From contig NSJX01000001.1 in assembly GCA_002286715.1 (NCBI GenBank), forward strand, positions 931,835 through 995,834: a stretch of DNA of 64,000 nucleotides, written 5' to 3'. The position numbers and the translations under genes were made by a program. Source of the DNA: Dentipellis sp. KUC8613 (lineage: Eukaryota > Basidiomycota > Agaricomycetes > Russulales > Hericiaceae). Below, one piece after another: positions 1 to 10,246 of this stretch. Positions within the stretch are counted from its first letter, which is position 1; every line of letters begins with the position of its first letter. The notes under the pieces are model-generated. The model did not search any database. It saw only the letters and a program-made list of their open reading frames with translations, and had not been told where the DNA came from.

Positions 1-420
1 AGACTGTCACGCTCGCCTACATGTCACGGATGGCATCACACAGAACTCAGGTATGCAAGCCATTATTCTCATGGTTTGTCGTCCATGTACAGAAGGTGGT
101 TTCGGAGGTCTTCACGTGACTGATTCCCCGCGCTGCCCTGCTCGTCGTCGCAACCCGCCTCCCTCTCCCCGCAGCCCTCGCTTGTGCCCATCCCGCTCTC
201 TCTCAATCCCCCGCCGCCATTTCACACCCTCGTGCCACCATCCTACCACCATTGCGAGCCCCCATGCAGCACTTCACAAGCCCCAGGGCCTCCCTCTCCC
301 TCCCTCGCGCTCCCGCGAGCAGTATATATTGAACAGTTAGTTGTATGGTTGTTGGGGTACAGAACAAGCAAAAAGGCTTATAATATTATCATGGTATTAC
401 ATATATATTAACATGCAGGT
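1..420. other. Left-edge non-coding stretch
   Basis: No gene is supported here. Open frames exist on the plus strand, but they are low-complexity (proline, serine and arginine rich) and show no family resemblance. There is a pyrimidine-rich stretch at about 130-310 and an AT-rich stretch at about 320-415 just before the T-poor tract. A promoter or untranslated end of a gene left of the window cannot be excluded. Confidence 0.4.
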
Positions 421-1335
421 ATGAGACAGGCGCAAAATAGGCACGACGCGGGAGAACAGGGCGACGGGAACAGGGCATGAGGGGCACGACGAACAGGAGG
501 GCAGAGGCACATGGATGCGAGGGTGGTGCGAACGAGCGCGAGACAGGGGACAACGAACGGGTGTGCCAGCGCGAGACAGGCGCGATCGCGCGAAGGTGCG
601 CGAGACGGAGGACGACAAAGGGGCGCGACCGCGCGACAGTGACGCGAACAGAGCGCGAGGAGCGTGACAGCGCGAGTCAGGCGCGACAACGGCACGAAGA
701 GGGGGCGACAGGGGACGCGAAGAGGGCGCGAAGGTGCGAGGGGCAAGACGGCGCGAACACGGTGCGAGGGGCGCGAGAAGCGCGCGACGGGCGAGACGGC
801 GCGATGGAGCGCGGGCGCGACGGCAGCGCGAGACGGGCACAATGGCGGCGTGACAAAGGGGCGACGGCGGTGTGAACGGGGCGCGACGAGCCCGACGACG
901 GGGCGAGACGGGAGCTTGGGGCGCGAGGGACGGGAGGGCGCGAGAAGAGTGCGAGGGGCGCAACGGCGTGCGGGCACGACGACAGCTTCAGATGGGGACG
1001 ACGACGGCGCGAGGGACGCAGGGGGAAAAGAGGGCGTGAGGAGGGCGCGGGCGCAACGACGGCGCGACAAGGGTACGACGACGGTGCGACAGTGAAGAGA
1101 GGGCGCGAGGGCGTGGAAACGGTGCGAGGGTGCAGAGACGGTGCGACAGAGGGCACGACGGGGCAATGCGGGCGAGAGGGCGCGACGAGGCAAATGCAAG
1201 GGCGTGAAGACGGCGCGAGTGTACGAAGACGGCGCGGGCACAAACCCGAGAAGGGGAGGGCGAGGAGGTGAGCAGGCAGGCACGAAAGGACATGTATGGG
1301 AGAGGCGAAGAGGGGGCAACAACGACATGGCACTG
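420..1335. repeat. T-depleted, GCGCGA-rich degenerate repeat tract
   Basis: About 900 bases are built from short variants of GCGCGAC, GCGCGAG and GACGGCG with no fixed period. The plus strand is almost free of T: 601-900 contains only 10 T in 300 bases by my count, while G, C and A are abundant. Long open frames on both strands translate to arginine, alanine, serine and proline rich repeats and are best read as by-products of the composition. No terminal repeats or transposon genes are seen. A minisatellite-like or subtelomere-like element is possible, but I cannot name a family. Confidence 0.7.
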
Positions 1336-2498
1336 GAGTCGTAGAAAGAGTGAGGTTGTCAGTCATCAGGCAGGCTGCGACACGCCGAGCGTGCAGCAGG
1401 TGCTACGTACCTAAACACCCTTCTGCCTATTCCCTTGTCGTCTCCAGTGATGCCACCGTGCGCGCCTGCGTACGTACGTGTGTATGTGCTGGTGGGACGC
1501 TTGCACGTGCGCGCGTTCAGCACACTGGATGACGATAGAGACAGTAAAAGAGATTATAATGATGACAAGGAGTTAAAATCGTACCTGCCTATTCCCTCAT
1601 TGTCTCTATGGCAACATGTTGTCGGCACATGCGCATATGCACTGATGCATTGAAAGGTGCCGGAATTTATGCATTCGTTGGGTGCACACAATGACGAGAG
1701 AGGGGCCGAGCGAGCGAGCGGGTAAATGGAGGGAGGAAGGAAGAGAGTACGAGCGAGAGATGATGTTGTGTTCCAAATAGGAACCCAAGTGATGATGGGG
1801 ATGCACAGGCGACAGCAGGGGCGCGATGGTGATGGTGTCGGCGTGAGCAGGCGACTCGGGCAGTCTTCGACGACGCAGCAGCGTCACAGTACCGTACGGG
1901 AGCGGTCGTGCCCTCACAAGCGCCCGCGCCCGCACTACAGCTAGGGTTAAGGTCTTTTGCGGCGATCGCCGAATCGACGCCGATCGTCGACTTTTGGGGG
2001 AGAAAGTCACGGTGTCACACAAGTCACACCCGGGCCTAGATCGCCGGACTCTCGCGGCTGCCGGACTGCCGGACTTGCCGGACTTATCCATTTCTCGTAC
2101 GTCCTCAAACATTCGTTTTCTTAAATAATTATTAACATCAACAATAACATTACCATATGGACATAATTAGGTACGTAAGGCCTTGAACATCTCGAACATC
2201 CGGATTGTCAAGGATATTGATTGCCATCTGAACTGCTACTCAGAAGCTAGAGACCAGCTCAGACTGCACCGAGAATAGGTACTAGCTATAGAGAGAGAAT
2301 GTTTATGGCGGAGACGTCGTGACCGAAGTGTACAATTTGGTAGCAATTAGTCATCATGACTAAATGACCGAGCTTAGCAGTATCGGTTTATTAGTCTTTA
2401 GCGGCCGCAGGAGAGTATACCACCTTCACCGTCCCCTCACCGCTCTTAGACAACCAGTGCCGCAGACAGAGACAAAGATCAACAATAATCTTACTGCG
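1336..2498. other. Intergenic region upstream of UBA1
   Basis: No coding sequence is supported. It holds small repeats: a GAGC-rich patch near 1700-1760, an imperfect direct repeat (1423-1443 and 1585-1606), a 12-bp palindrome at 1960-1971 and four copies of GCCGGACT between 2043 and 2084. The AT-richer part from about 2110 to 2498 presumably holds the UBA1 promoter and 5' untranslated region. Confidence 0.5.
2043..2084. repeat. Four copies of GCCGGACT
   Basis: The octamer GCCGGACT occurs at 2043-2050, 2060-2067, 2068-2075 and 2077-2084. It lies about 400 bp upstream of the UBA1 start, so it could be a binding-site cluster, but a simple tandem repeat is equally likely. Confidence 0.6.
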
Positions 2499-5400
2499 AT
2501 GGCATCGACCCAGTTGAATGTCCCTATGGACATCGACGAAGCCCAAATCGATGAGGGCCTCTACTCTCGCCAACTGTAGGTCTTTGCCCGTACCTTGCAC
2601 GTTCCATCTGTCTTACTACGGTTGCGTCGTAGCTATGTCTTGGGACATGAGGGTATGTCTTCGGTATGATGAGTATACACGATATCCACTAACACGGTAC
2701 TGCAGCCATGAAGCGTATGGCCGCCTCAAATGTGCTGATCGTGGGTCTGGAAGGTCTTGGTGTGGAAATTGGTATGTCATTTCAGGCTGGAAAAGGTCTC
2801 TGCTAACATAGCGTGCTATAGCGAAGAATCTGGCTCTCGCTGGTGTCAAATCTGTGACACTGTACGATCCCGAGCCAGTTCAAATCCAAGATCTTAGCAC
2901 TCAGGTTCGTTCACCTGTTCGGTCCTGCCACTGTTTGCTTACCCCATCACTAGTTTTTCCTCCGCGAGGATGATATTGGAAAGCCTCGCGCAGCCGCGAC
3001 TATCCAGCGCTTGGCTGAATTGAATGCATACGTCCCGGTGCGGAACCTTGGTGGAGTTTCTGGCCAACCGATCACCGTAGATCTCGTCAAAGGCTTCCAG
3101 GTTTGCATATATCGTAGAAAACACCACTGCATCGACTTGACGGTGTACACAGGTTGTGGTTCTCGTGAATCAGCCTCTAGAACGGCAACTGGAAATCAAC
3201 GATTGGACCCACACCAACGGCGTGCACTTCATAGCTGCTGAAACCCGTGGGCTTTTCGGGTGTGTCAATACACCAGATCACGATGTCTCTCGATAACTGA
3301 AGCAGACTCATATATCAGATCTGCCTTCAATGATTTTGGCCCGAAGTTCACTTGCGTTGACCCAACTGGTGAACAGCCATTGACTGGCATGATTGTTTCA
3401 GTCGATAGTGTAAGGGCATTTGATGAGCAAGCATAAATTGTACTGAAAAATAATACAGGACAAAGATGGCCTTGTCACTTGCTTGGACGAAACTAGACAT
3501 GGCCTGGAAGACGGCGATTTCGTGACCTTCTCGGAGGTGAAGGGCATGGAGGAGCTGAATGGATGCGAACCTCGAAAAGTCTCTGTCAAGGGCCCGTATA
3601 CATTCAGCATCGGTGATACCAGCAACCTCAGCGAATATAAATCAGGAGGTATCTTCACGCAAGTCAAGATGCCCAAAATCTTGGAATTCGTCGGTAGCAT
3701 TCTTCCATATGCGTGTGTGTAACTCATCCATGTTTTACAGAAATCTCTCCGAGATTCGCTGAAGAATCCTGAGTTTTTCATCACTGACTTCGCAAAGTTT
3801 GACCGCCCGGCAACTCTCCATGCTGGCTTCCAGGCTGTGTGGCAGTTCTTTGGAAAACAGCAACGGTTGCCTCGTCCTCGAAACGCTGAGGATGCTGCCT
3901 CGGTCGTCGCCCTAGCGAAACAGATTGACGCTGATGCGGACGAGAAGGTTCTGACAGAGTTGGCGTATCAGTCAGCTGGCAACGTTTCTCCCATTATCGC
4001 TGTTCTAGGAGGTTTTGTTGCACAGGAGGCCCTGAAGGCGTGCTCTGCAAAGTTCCATCCGATGCTCCAACATTTGTATTTCGATTCTCTGGAGTCCCTC
4101 CCGACTACGCTTCCCACAGAACAAGAGTGCCAGCCGACTGGGCACCGCTATGACGGGCAAATTGCAGTCTTCGGGAGAGCGTTCCAGGAAAAGATTGCAA
4201 ATCACCGCCAATTCCTTGTCGGCGCCGGCGCCATTGGTTGTGAGATGCTCAAGAACTGGAGCATGATGGGTCTCGGGTCTGGCGCTAAGGGTGTCATACA
4301 TGTCACCGATCTAGACACCATCGAGAAGAGTAATTTGAACCGTCAATTCCTCTTCCGTCCTAAGGACTTGGGAAAATTCAAATCCGAAGTAGCGGCCGCT
4401 GCAGTGTCTGATATGAACCCTGATTTGAAGGGTCACATCGAAAGCAAACAGGAACCCGTCGGTCCTGATACTGAAGGTGAGGCGAATGACCATACGCCTT
4501 TGAATTCCCGCCGCTGACGATCGTGCTAAAGTCATATACGATGAGAAGTTCTTCAAAGACATCGACGGCGTTACAAATGCCCTGGACAACATCAAGGCCC
4601 GTAAGTCGACGTCACGTCATGTTATCTGTGTCTCAGCCAACGTCCTTCTTTAAGGTTTGTACATGGACCAGCGCTGTGTTTTCTTCGAAAAGCCTTTGCT
4701 CGAATCAGGCACCCTTGGGACAAAAGGAAACACTCAGGTAATCATCCCTCATCTAACTGAGTCCTATGCGTCTTCGCAAGATCCGCCGGAAAAGGAGACG
4801 CCTTCTTGCACGGTCAAGAATTTCCCCAACGCGATTAATCATACCATCGAGGTAAGCGTGACGAAATTCCACTCCAGTGAGTTTGCTCATTCTTTCCAGT
4901 GGAGTCGCACGGAGTTCGACAACTTGTTCGTCAAGCCTGCGCAAGCTGTGAACTCGTACCTCTCCGACCCGACTTTCCTCGAGACTACCATGAAGTACTC
5001 CGGTCAGCATAAGGAACAGATAGAGCAAATTGCCTCGTATCTCGTGACGAACAAACCACTCACCTTTGAGGAGTGCATCGTCTGGGCACGTTTGCAGTTC
5101 GAGGACAAATACAACAACGCAATCCGTCAGCTGCTTTACAGCCTGCCCAAGGACGCAGTCACTAGCACCGGACAGCCTTTCTGGAGCGGACCAAAGCGTG
5201 CTCCAGACCCGTTGACCTTCGACTCGAACGACGTACGTTTCAGGATTCCTCTTATCTTCCGTTGGTCTATCTCTTAAGCTACGAACCTGTGCATCCAGCC
5301 GACGCACCTCGGTTACATCATTGCTGCTGCTAATCTTCATGCCTACAATTACGGCTTGCGAGGAGAGACCGATCCTGCCTTGTTCAAGAAGGTTGCCGAC

Positions 5401-6384
5401 TCCGTACTTGTACCGGAATTCACCCCGAAGAGTGGCGTCAAGGTTCAGATCACCGAGACCGACCCTGTGGACAACAACGGTACGTTGGTATGCCGTAGTT
5501 TTCTGAGTTTAAGCTGACACCTCAGCAACTAGATCCTACTGATCCTGCTGAACTTATCAAACAATTACCACCACCATCTTCGTTGGCGGGATACAGGCTG
5601 AATCCCGTTGATTTTGAGAAAGATGACGACACCAACCACCACATTGACTTCATCACCGCCGCCTCAAACCTTCGTGCAATGAACTACAACATCACTCCAG
5701 CTGATCGACACACTACCAAGCAGATTGCCGGGAAGATCATTCCCGCCATCGCTACCACCACTTCCCTTGTCGTGGGCTTGGTATGCCTGGAACTGTACAA
5801 GGTAGATATTGCCCTCGCCGCACCGGTGTTCCTAGCTCATGGGACGTGATTAGATTATCGATGGAAAGAACAAGCTCGAGGACTATAAGAACGGCTTCGT
5901 CAATCTCGCGTTACCTTTCTTCGGGTTCTCTGAGCCAATCGCCGCAGCGAAGAACAAGTATGGCGAGACCGAATGGACGCTTTGGGATCGGTTTGAGTTC
6001 AAGAATGACCCGAGCCTCAAGGAGATTGTCGACTACTTCCAAAAGCAGCACAAACTCGAAGTTTCGATGGTCAGTCAGGGGGTCAGCATGCTGTGGAGCT
6101 CGTTCATTGGAAAGAAAAAGGTTTGGATACATCGTATCCATTATTTTACCTCGCTGATCGCCATGCACAACAGAGCGAAGAACGACTGCCAATGAGATTC
6201 AGCCAGCTTGTAGAGCACGTCAGCAAGAAGCCCGTACCAGCACACACGACGCACTTCATTGTTGAGGTCATGGTCATGGACGAGGAGGGTGAAGACGTTG
6301 AGGTATGAGTTTTACTGACCTTTCATGACCCCGCACATACTGACGTGGTGACTACAGGTGCCTTTCATTGTCGTACGCAAATGA
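2499..6384 (+). CDS. UBA1: Ubiquitin-activating enzyme E1 (UBA1), spliced
   Basis: This E1 adenylates ubiquitin with ATP, captures it as a thioester and passes it to E2 enzymes. The spliced product is about 1,000 residues, close to yeast Uba1. It starts with the E1 hallmark [19 protein letters not shown], assembled across two introns. The inactive adenylation half comes first, then the active one ([14 protein letters not shown] near 4220, [17 protein letters not shown] near 4308). The catalytic cysteine lies in [17 protein letters not shown], codon 4807-4809. The C-terminal ubiquitin-fold region ends [10 protein letters not shown]. The start is the ATG just before the conserved N-terminus. 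The intron following KKK near 6120 begins with an unusual GTTTGG donor. No key residue is missing, so the copy looks functional. Confidence 0.95.
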
Positions 6385-7404
6385 ATTGCAGGACAGAGGT
6401 GACTGGAGATATGCACGCAATGAATGAATGCCTCACGACGTAGGAAGCGCGATGATAGAAGTTGTACACTTGAATTCAATACCATCTTGTAGAATGCCGA
6501 GCGAATAATTCTCATAGCTTCCTTTTTCCTGATGTGCAGAACCAAGCTTTCGCGGTTCATGCACACATAAGTTTCCATTGTCGACAGAAATCATACATGA
6601 AGGCACCGAACTGACGAACAGATGTGTACATGTATGAACCAGCGCATACCACTCGAAGACAGCAATAAAGGAAGGGAACGATCCGCTACTTCAAGGTGTA
6701 TGGAAATGGTATGTGCTCGATAACCAGGGATAACGAGTAAGGACGGCGAATGGCTAAAGAATGGAACGGAAGGATGGAAAGGGGGAAGACATGTTTTTGT
6801 CAGTTGAGGAATTTTGCGTATGTTTTTGTGGGTTTTGTAAGAATGGAGGAGACGGGGAGAATGACCAAAACACAAGCAGCGAGATGGCGTGATTCAGAAG
6901 GCGAGTATTAGGGAAGAAGTGGAGTATACGAGCGGCAGCATAATAAGACGTCGGGGAAAGAACATCAAAAGTCCAACCGATTGTAGGTGCGCAAGAAGCG
7001 TGAGCTGGCCGAGAGGACGACTGCTTCGTTTCTCCTTCTAACGGAGCGAGGGTGGAGAAGAAGATAAGCTGCCGGGTCCAAGGTAGTACTGTCGGTACGC
7101 GGCGATAAATATGGCATGGCGAAAGTGTGGTCGTGAACCGATGGGAGGCCTGAAACCCCTATGGACAGGATGGATATGTCATGAGACAGTGGGGCGGCGG
7201 ATAAGAAATATAAGTGCCGAGATATGGAAACAACGGGAAAACAGACGATTGCATGAAAAATTTTGTCGACGTCGAAATGAGTGCGTCAAACAATCTAGGT
7301 TGCACCCACAGGTAGTTCTTCGCGAACGACGAGTGAGAGCCGCCAAGGAAGATTAGGTTCAGAAATGCCAAACATGAAGAGCACAAAGTGTCCCGTAACC
7401 AATA
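6385..7404. other. Intergenic region between converging UBA1 and cyclin genes
   Basis: About 1 kb separates the two stop codons. Short open frames on both strands lack recognisable motifs and I see no tRNA-like or repeat structure. It presumably contains both 3' untranslated regions. A small gene cannot be excluded. Confidence 0.4.
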
Positions 7405-9904
7405 TCAAGCCCGAAGCCAGGCCGACGATTGCTGCATCCCGGGATGATGAGTAAAATCGCGTCCGATGGCAGACCCATAAACTTGGTGACCAGAGCTAGG
7501 CCAATGCAGGTCCGAGTAGATAGGCTGCGATGCCTTCTGGGCTGTGAATCGCAGGTCGCTGCAGGCATGTTCGAACTGGCTTTGCGAGTGGGAACGGACG
7601 TGACTAGGCGGCTGAAGGACGACGTGATGCCCATGTGACAAGGATGCAGATCGGGAATGAGTGGGGCCGACATTGTGATGGGTGTAGTCGCCATACGACA
7701 ACAGTGCGTAAGGTGGTGGCAGCTGAAGCTTCATGTCAGCTTGGTTGTCGGTCGTCGTGCTCCAAGTCGGGAAGCCCTGCGGCATTGCTGCACGATATGA
7801 CTGCACAGGAGCCAGCAAGGGAGCGGGGGGCGGCATGACGGAGGGGCGGACAGCCATATACTGCACTTGACCTCGTCCAGTATTACGAAGAATTGGCTCG
7901 TCGGCTTCGGGACTCCATTTGGCTGGGGGCGGCAAAGCTCTCTCGGGGACGAGAGCCCTTTCCCATTCTTGCTCCTTCTCATAGAAATGGGACAGTGTAC
8001 CTTCCTTGATGACGTCCCGGAGAGATCCCGTCCTACTAATGCGGCGTCTGGGAATGTATTCCTCACGAAGAGGACCATCCTCATCCAGATCAATCTCTAA
8101 GCCGTCTGAAACTGCCTCTGCGGATATATAACCTGACCGTTCCCGTTTCCTATCTTCGAGGCCAAGGAAGAGGGGTGCAGGAGGCAACCTGAGGCAAGAT
8201 CGATCGTCGCACATCTCGGTCGCATTGCTGGCGGCTGAGACATCGATCAACTCTTCTATTGTTTTTTTGACAATGGAATGAGGATTAGATGTCGGACGAG
8301 ATATGGGCTGCGGGTGAGAAGAGGAGAGGGATAGATGGTATAGCATGATGTGGTTGAGCCATTGGGACCAGGTGGTCGCAGGGATAGACAGATCATGCGC
8401 AAAGATATCCAAGGCCAAATTTTCCAACCTGTTGAGAGACTGGACAGGGACATTGGAGATTGTATGCCTAACAAAACATGAGCATTTTCGGCCTGTCGAA
8501 GGAACTGATGAATACGTACCATGTCTTATTGGAAAAGGTATGATCGTCCAGCCACTTGTTCGCCAGCATGCAGCCCAACACGACCAGCCGAAACGGTACC
8601 TGCGTCTCGAGGGTCTCCTGCCCTGCATGATGCCACTCGCTGGAGCCTAACAGTTCCGCCCTGAATCGAATTTCCTTTACGCATTCGGGCCCAAATCCAA
8701 GAGGGCCGAGAAAGATTGGAAGCCGGATGAGATACCACATCGCCAAAAAAATGGCAGACGGCTGCAGAAGAGTCGACATCAACAAAGAACGAATGGAGCT
8801 AGCCAGTTGAGGCGGTGGAAAAGGCGGGTGGGTCTGTGCCCACGAACCACTGTAGAACAGTCAGCCTTGAATGACGTACACAAAAATAGAAACGTACCAT
8901 GATTGAACGTAAGCAGGCGGAAGACTCATGCCGGTCGTGCAAGCCTTCCACACGTAGGATGCCATCCAGTCAGCAAGAGGCTCGGCAATCCGCTTGTACG
9001 TGGTTGTAGCAGAAGGCGCAGCGACGGGTTCCGACGCAGGCACTAGATCGGCCGGCGCAGGCTGACGCCAGGGATGGTACTGCATGTAAGGCGCGAGGCC
9101 GGCATTTGACCGGTGACATGATATCGCGTCGGGCGCGGGGTCGAAAGATTGGAAAGACGTTGCACCAATGTTGCCGCGGGTGAGAGCAGTTTCCACAGCG
9201 CGATCAACAAAATCTCCGAAAGGTGTCAAAGGGCCAATTGGACTCGACGCCGGGTCACCATCGCCTACCGCAAGCTCCGGGGAGAACTCCTCGAAGATAG
9301 GGGTGAAGGCGCCTCGCTCGTACATTTGCTGATCCTCGCTGAAATTGTTGAGCTCGACTCCGCCAGCAGAGAGATGTGAGAGGATCGGATTTTGGAGAAC
9401 CCGATTGCCAATTACACCTCCCTCCTGGACGTCTGATGAGTTGCCACTCCATTGACTTTCAATCTCGTAGTCGATCGAAATCGAGCTCATCTCGTCGTCG
9501 ACATCCTCTTCGCAGCCATGGGGAGCGCTGGGTTGGTACAAGTACCGGTCTGACTGAGAGATGAGAGTCAAAGTGGGCGGAATACACGCTTGCGCGCGCT
9601 CTCCTTTAATGACGGAAGCGTTGTCCGCATCCGTCAACCCTCTATGAAAAACTCGGGGGGGAGGGAGGTTGGCGTCGTCCTCTTCCCAGATCCGGCGCGG
9701 TTTATTGCGGCGCCAAGACGGTAAGGAGCTGATCCATTCCTCGCGGGTCCCGAAAGACGGGGGAGGACCCGGAGGAGGTAAAGGAAGGGAGTGCGTCAGG
9801 TTGTGAAAGACGGAGGGGGGATGGCCTTGGTCGCCAGGGTGGCAGCGATTCTTGATGACTGGGTGAGCTGGACCTTTGGCTTGCGTCAGGACAGGGACGG
9901 GCAT
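7405..9904 (-). CDS. PCL/Clg1-type cyclin, spliced
   Basis: Three exons (9904-8898, 8849-8520, 8467-7405) give 799 residues from the first in-frame ATG. The core is a cyclin box: LQPSAIFLAMWYLIRLP, then PFRLVVLGCMLANKWLDD, HTFSNKTW, and LNRLENLALDIFAHDLSI. The run LANKxLDDxxFSNKTW is typical of Pho80/Pcl/Clg1 cyclins, which activate Pho85/CDK5-type kinases. Long proline, serine and glutamine rich tails flank the box, as in filamentous-fungal members. The frame stays open another 15 codons upstream to a possible acceptor at about 9960, so an extra 5' exon is possible. It is head-to-head with the STRIP gene. The yeast partner kinase and targets are family knowledge and cannot be read from this sequence. 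Confidence 0.82.
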
Positions 9905-10246
9905 CTGCACCCCGAGAGGGTCGGGCAGAAGTTCTGCGACCGGCAGCACTAGGTGCTAACGATTGCGAACGACTGATCTAGAGGATGAGTGGCGGGAGGG
10001 AAGTCGTGGCGAAAGTCGTGAAAGAAAAGGAGAAAAGAGAAGAGAGAAGAGAGACTCGAGGGGATGGCAAACGCACAACGAAGGCGTGCCTTTTTGAAGG
10101 GAGGGACGAGACGAGCGAGGAGCGGCGAGGAGCAGCGTAGCCTGAGCCTTCCTGCACGGCGAGAGGAGCAACCTTCCTTTTATTTCTCAAAAGCCCTTTA
10201 TTCTCCTCATTACCTAAGCGCATCCTCCCCTCCTCCTCCTCCTTAC
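9905..10246. promoter_or_regulatory. Shared upstream region of cyclin and STRIP genes
   Basis: These 342 bp lie between two divergent start codons and probably hold both promoters and 5' untranslated regions. There is a purine-rich stretch at 10020-10060 and a pyrimidine-rich stretch at 10190-10240. No defined factor site was identified. Confidence 0.4.

Noticed and set aside
53..340. 95-codon plus-strand frame near the left edge
   Set aside because: Proline, serine and arginine rich, derived from pyrimidine-rich DNA, with no domain and no supporting splice structure.
397..1366. Long open frames on both strands through the GCGCGA tract (up to about 300 codons)
   Set aside because: Near absence of T on one strand removes stop codons by composition. 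The products are arginine, serine, proline and alanine repeats, different in each frame, with no family features.
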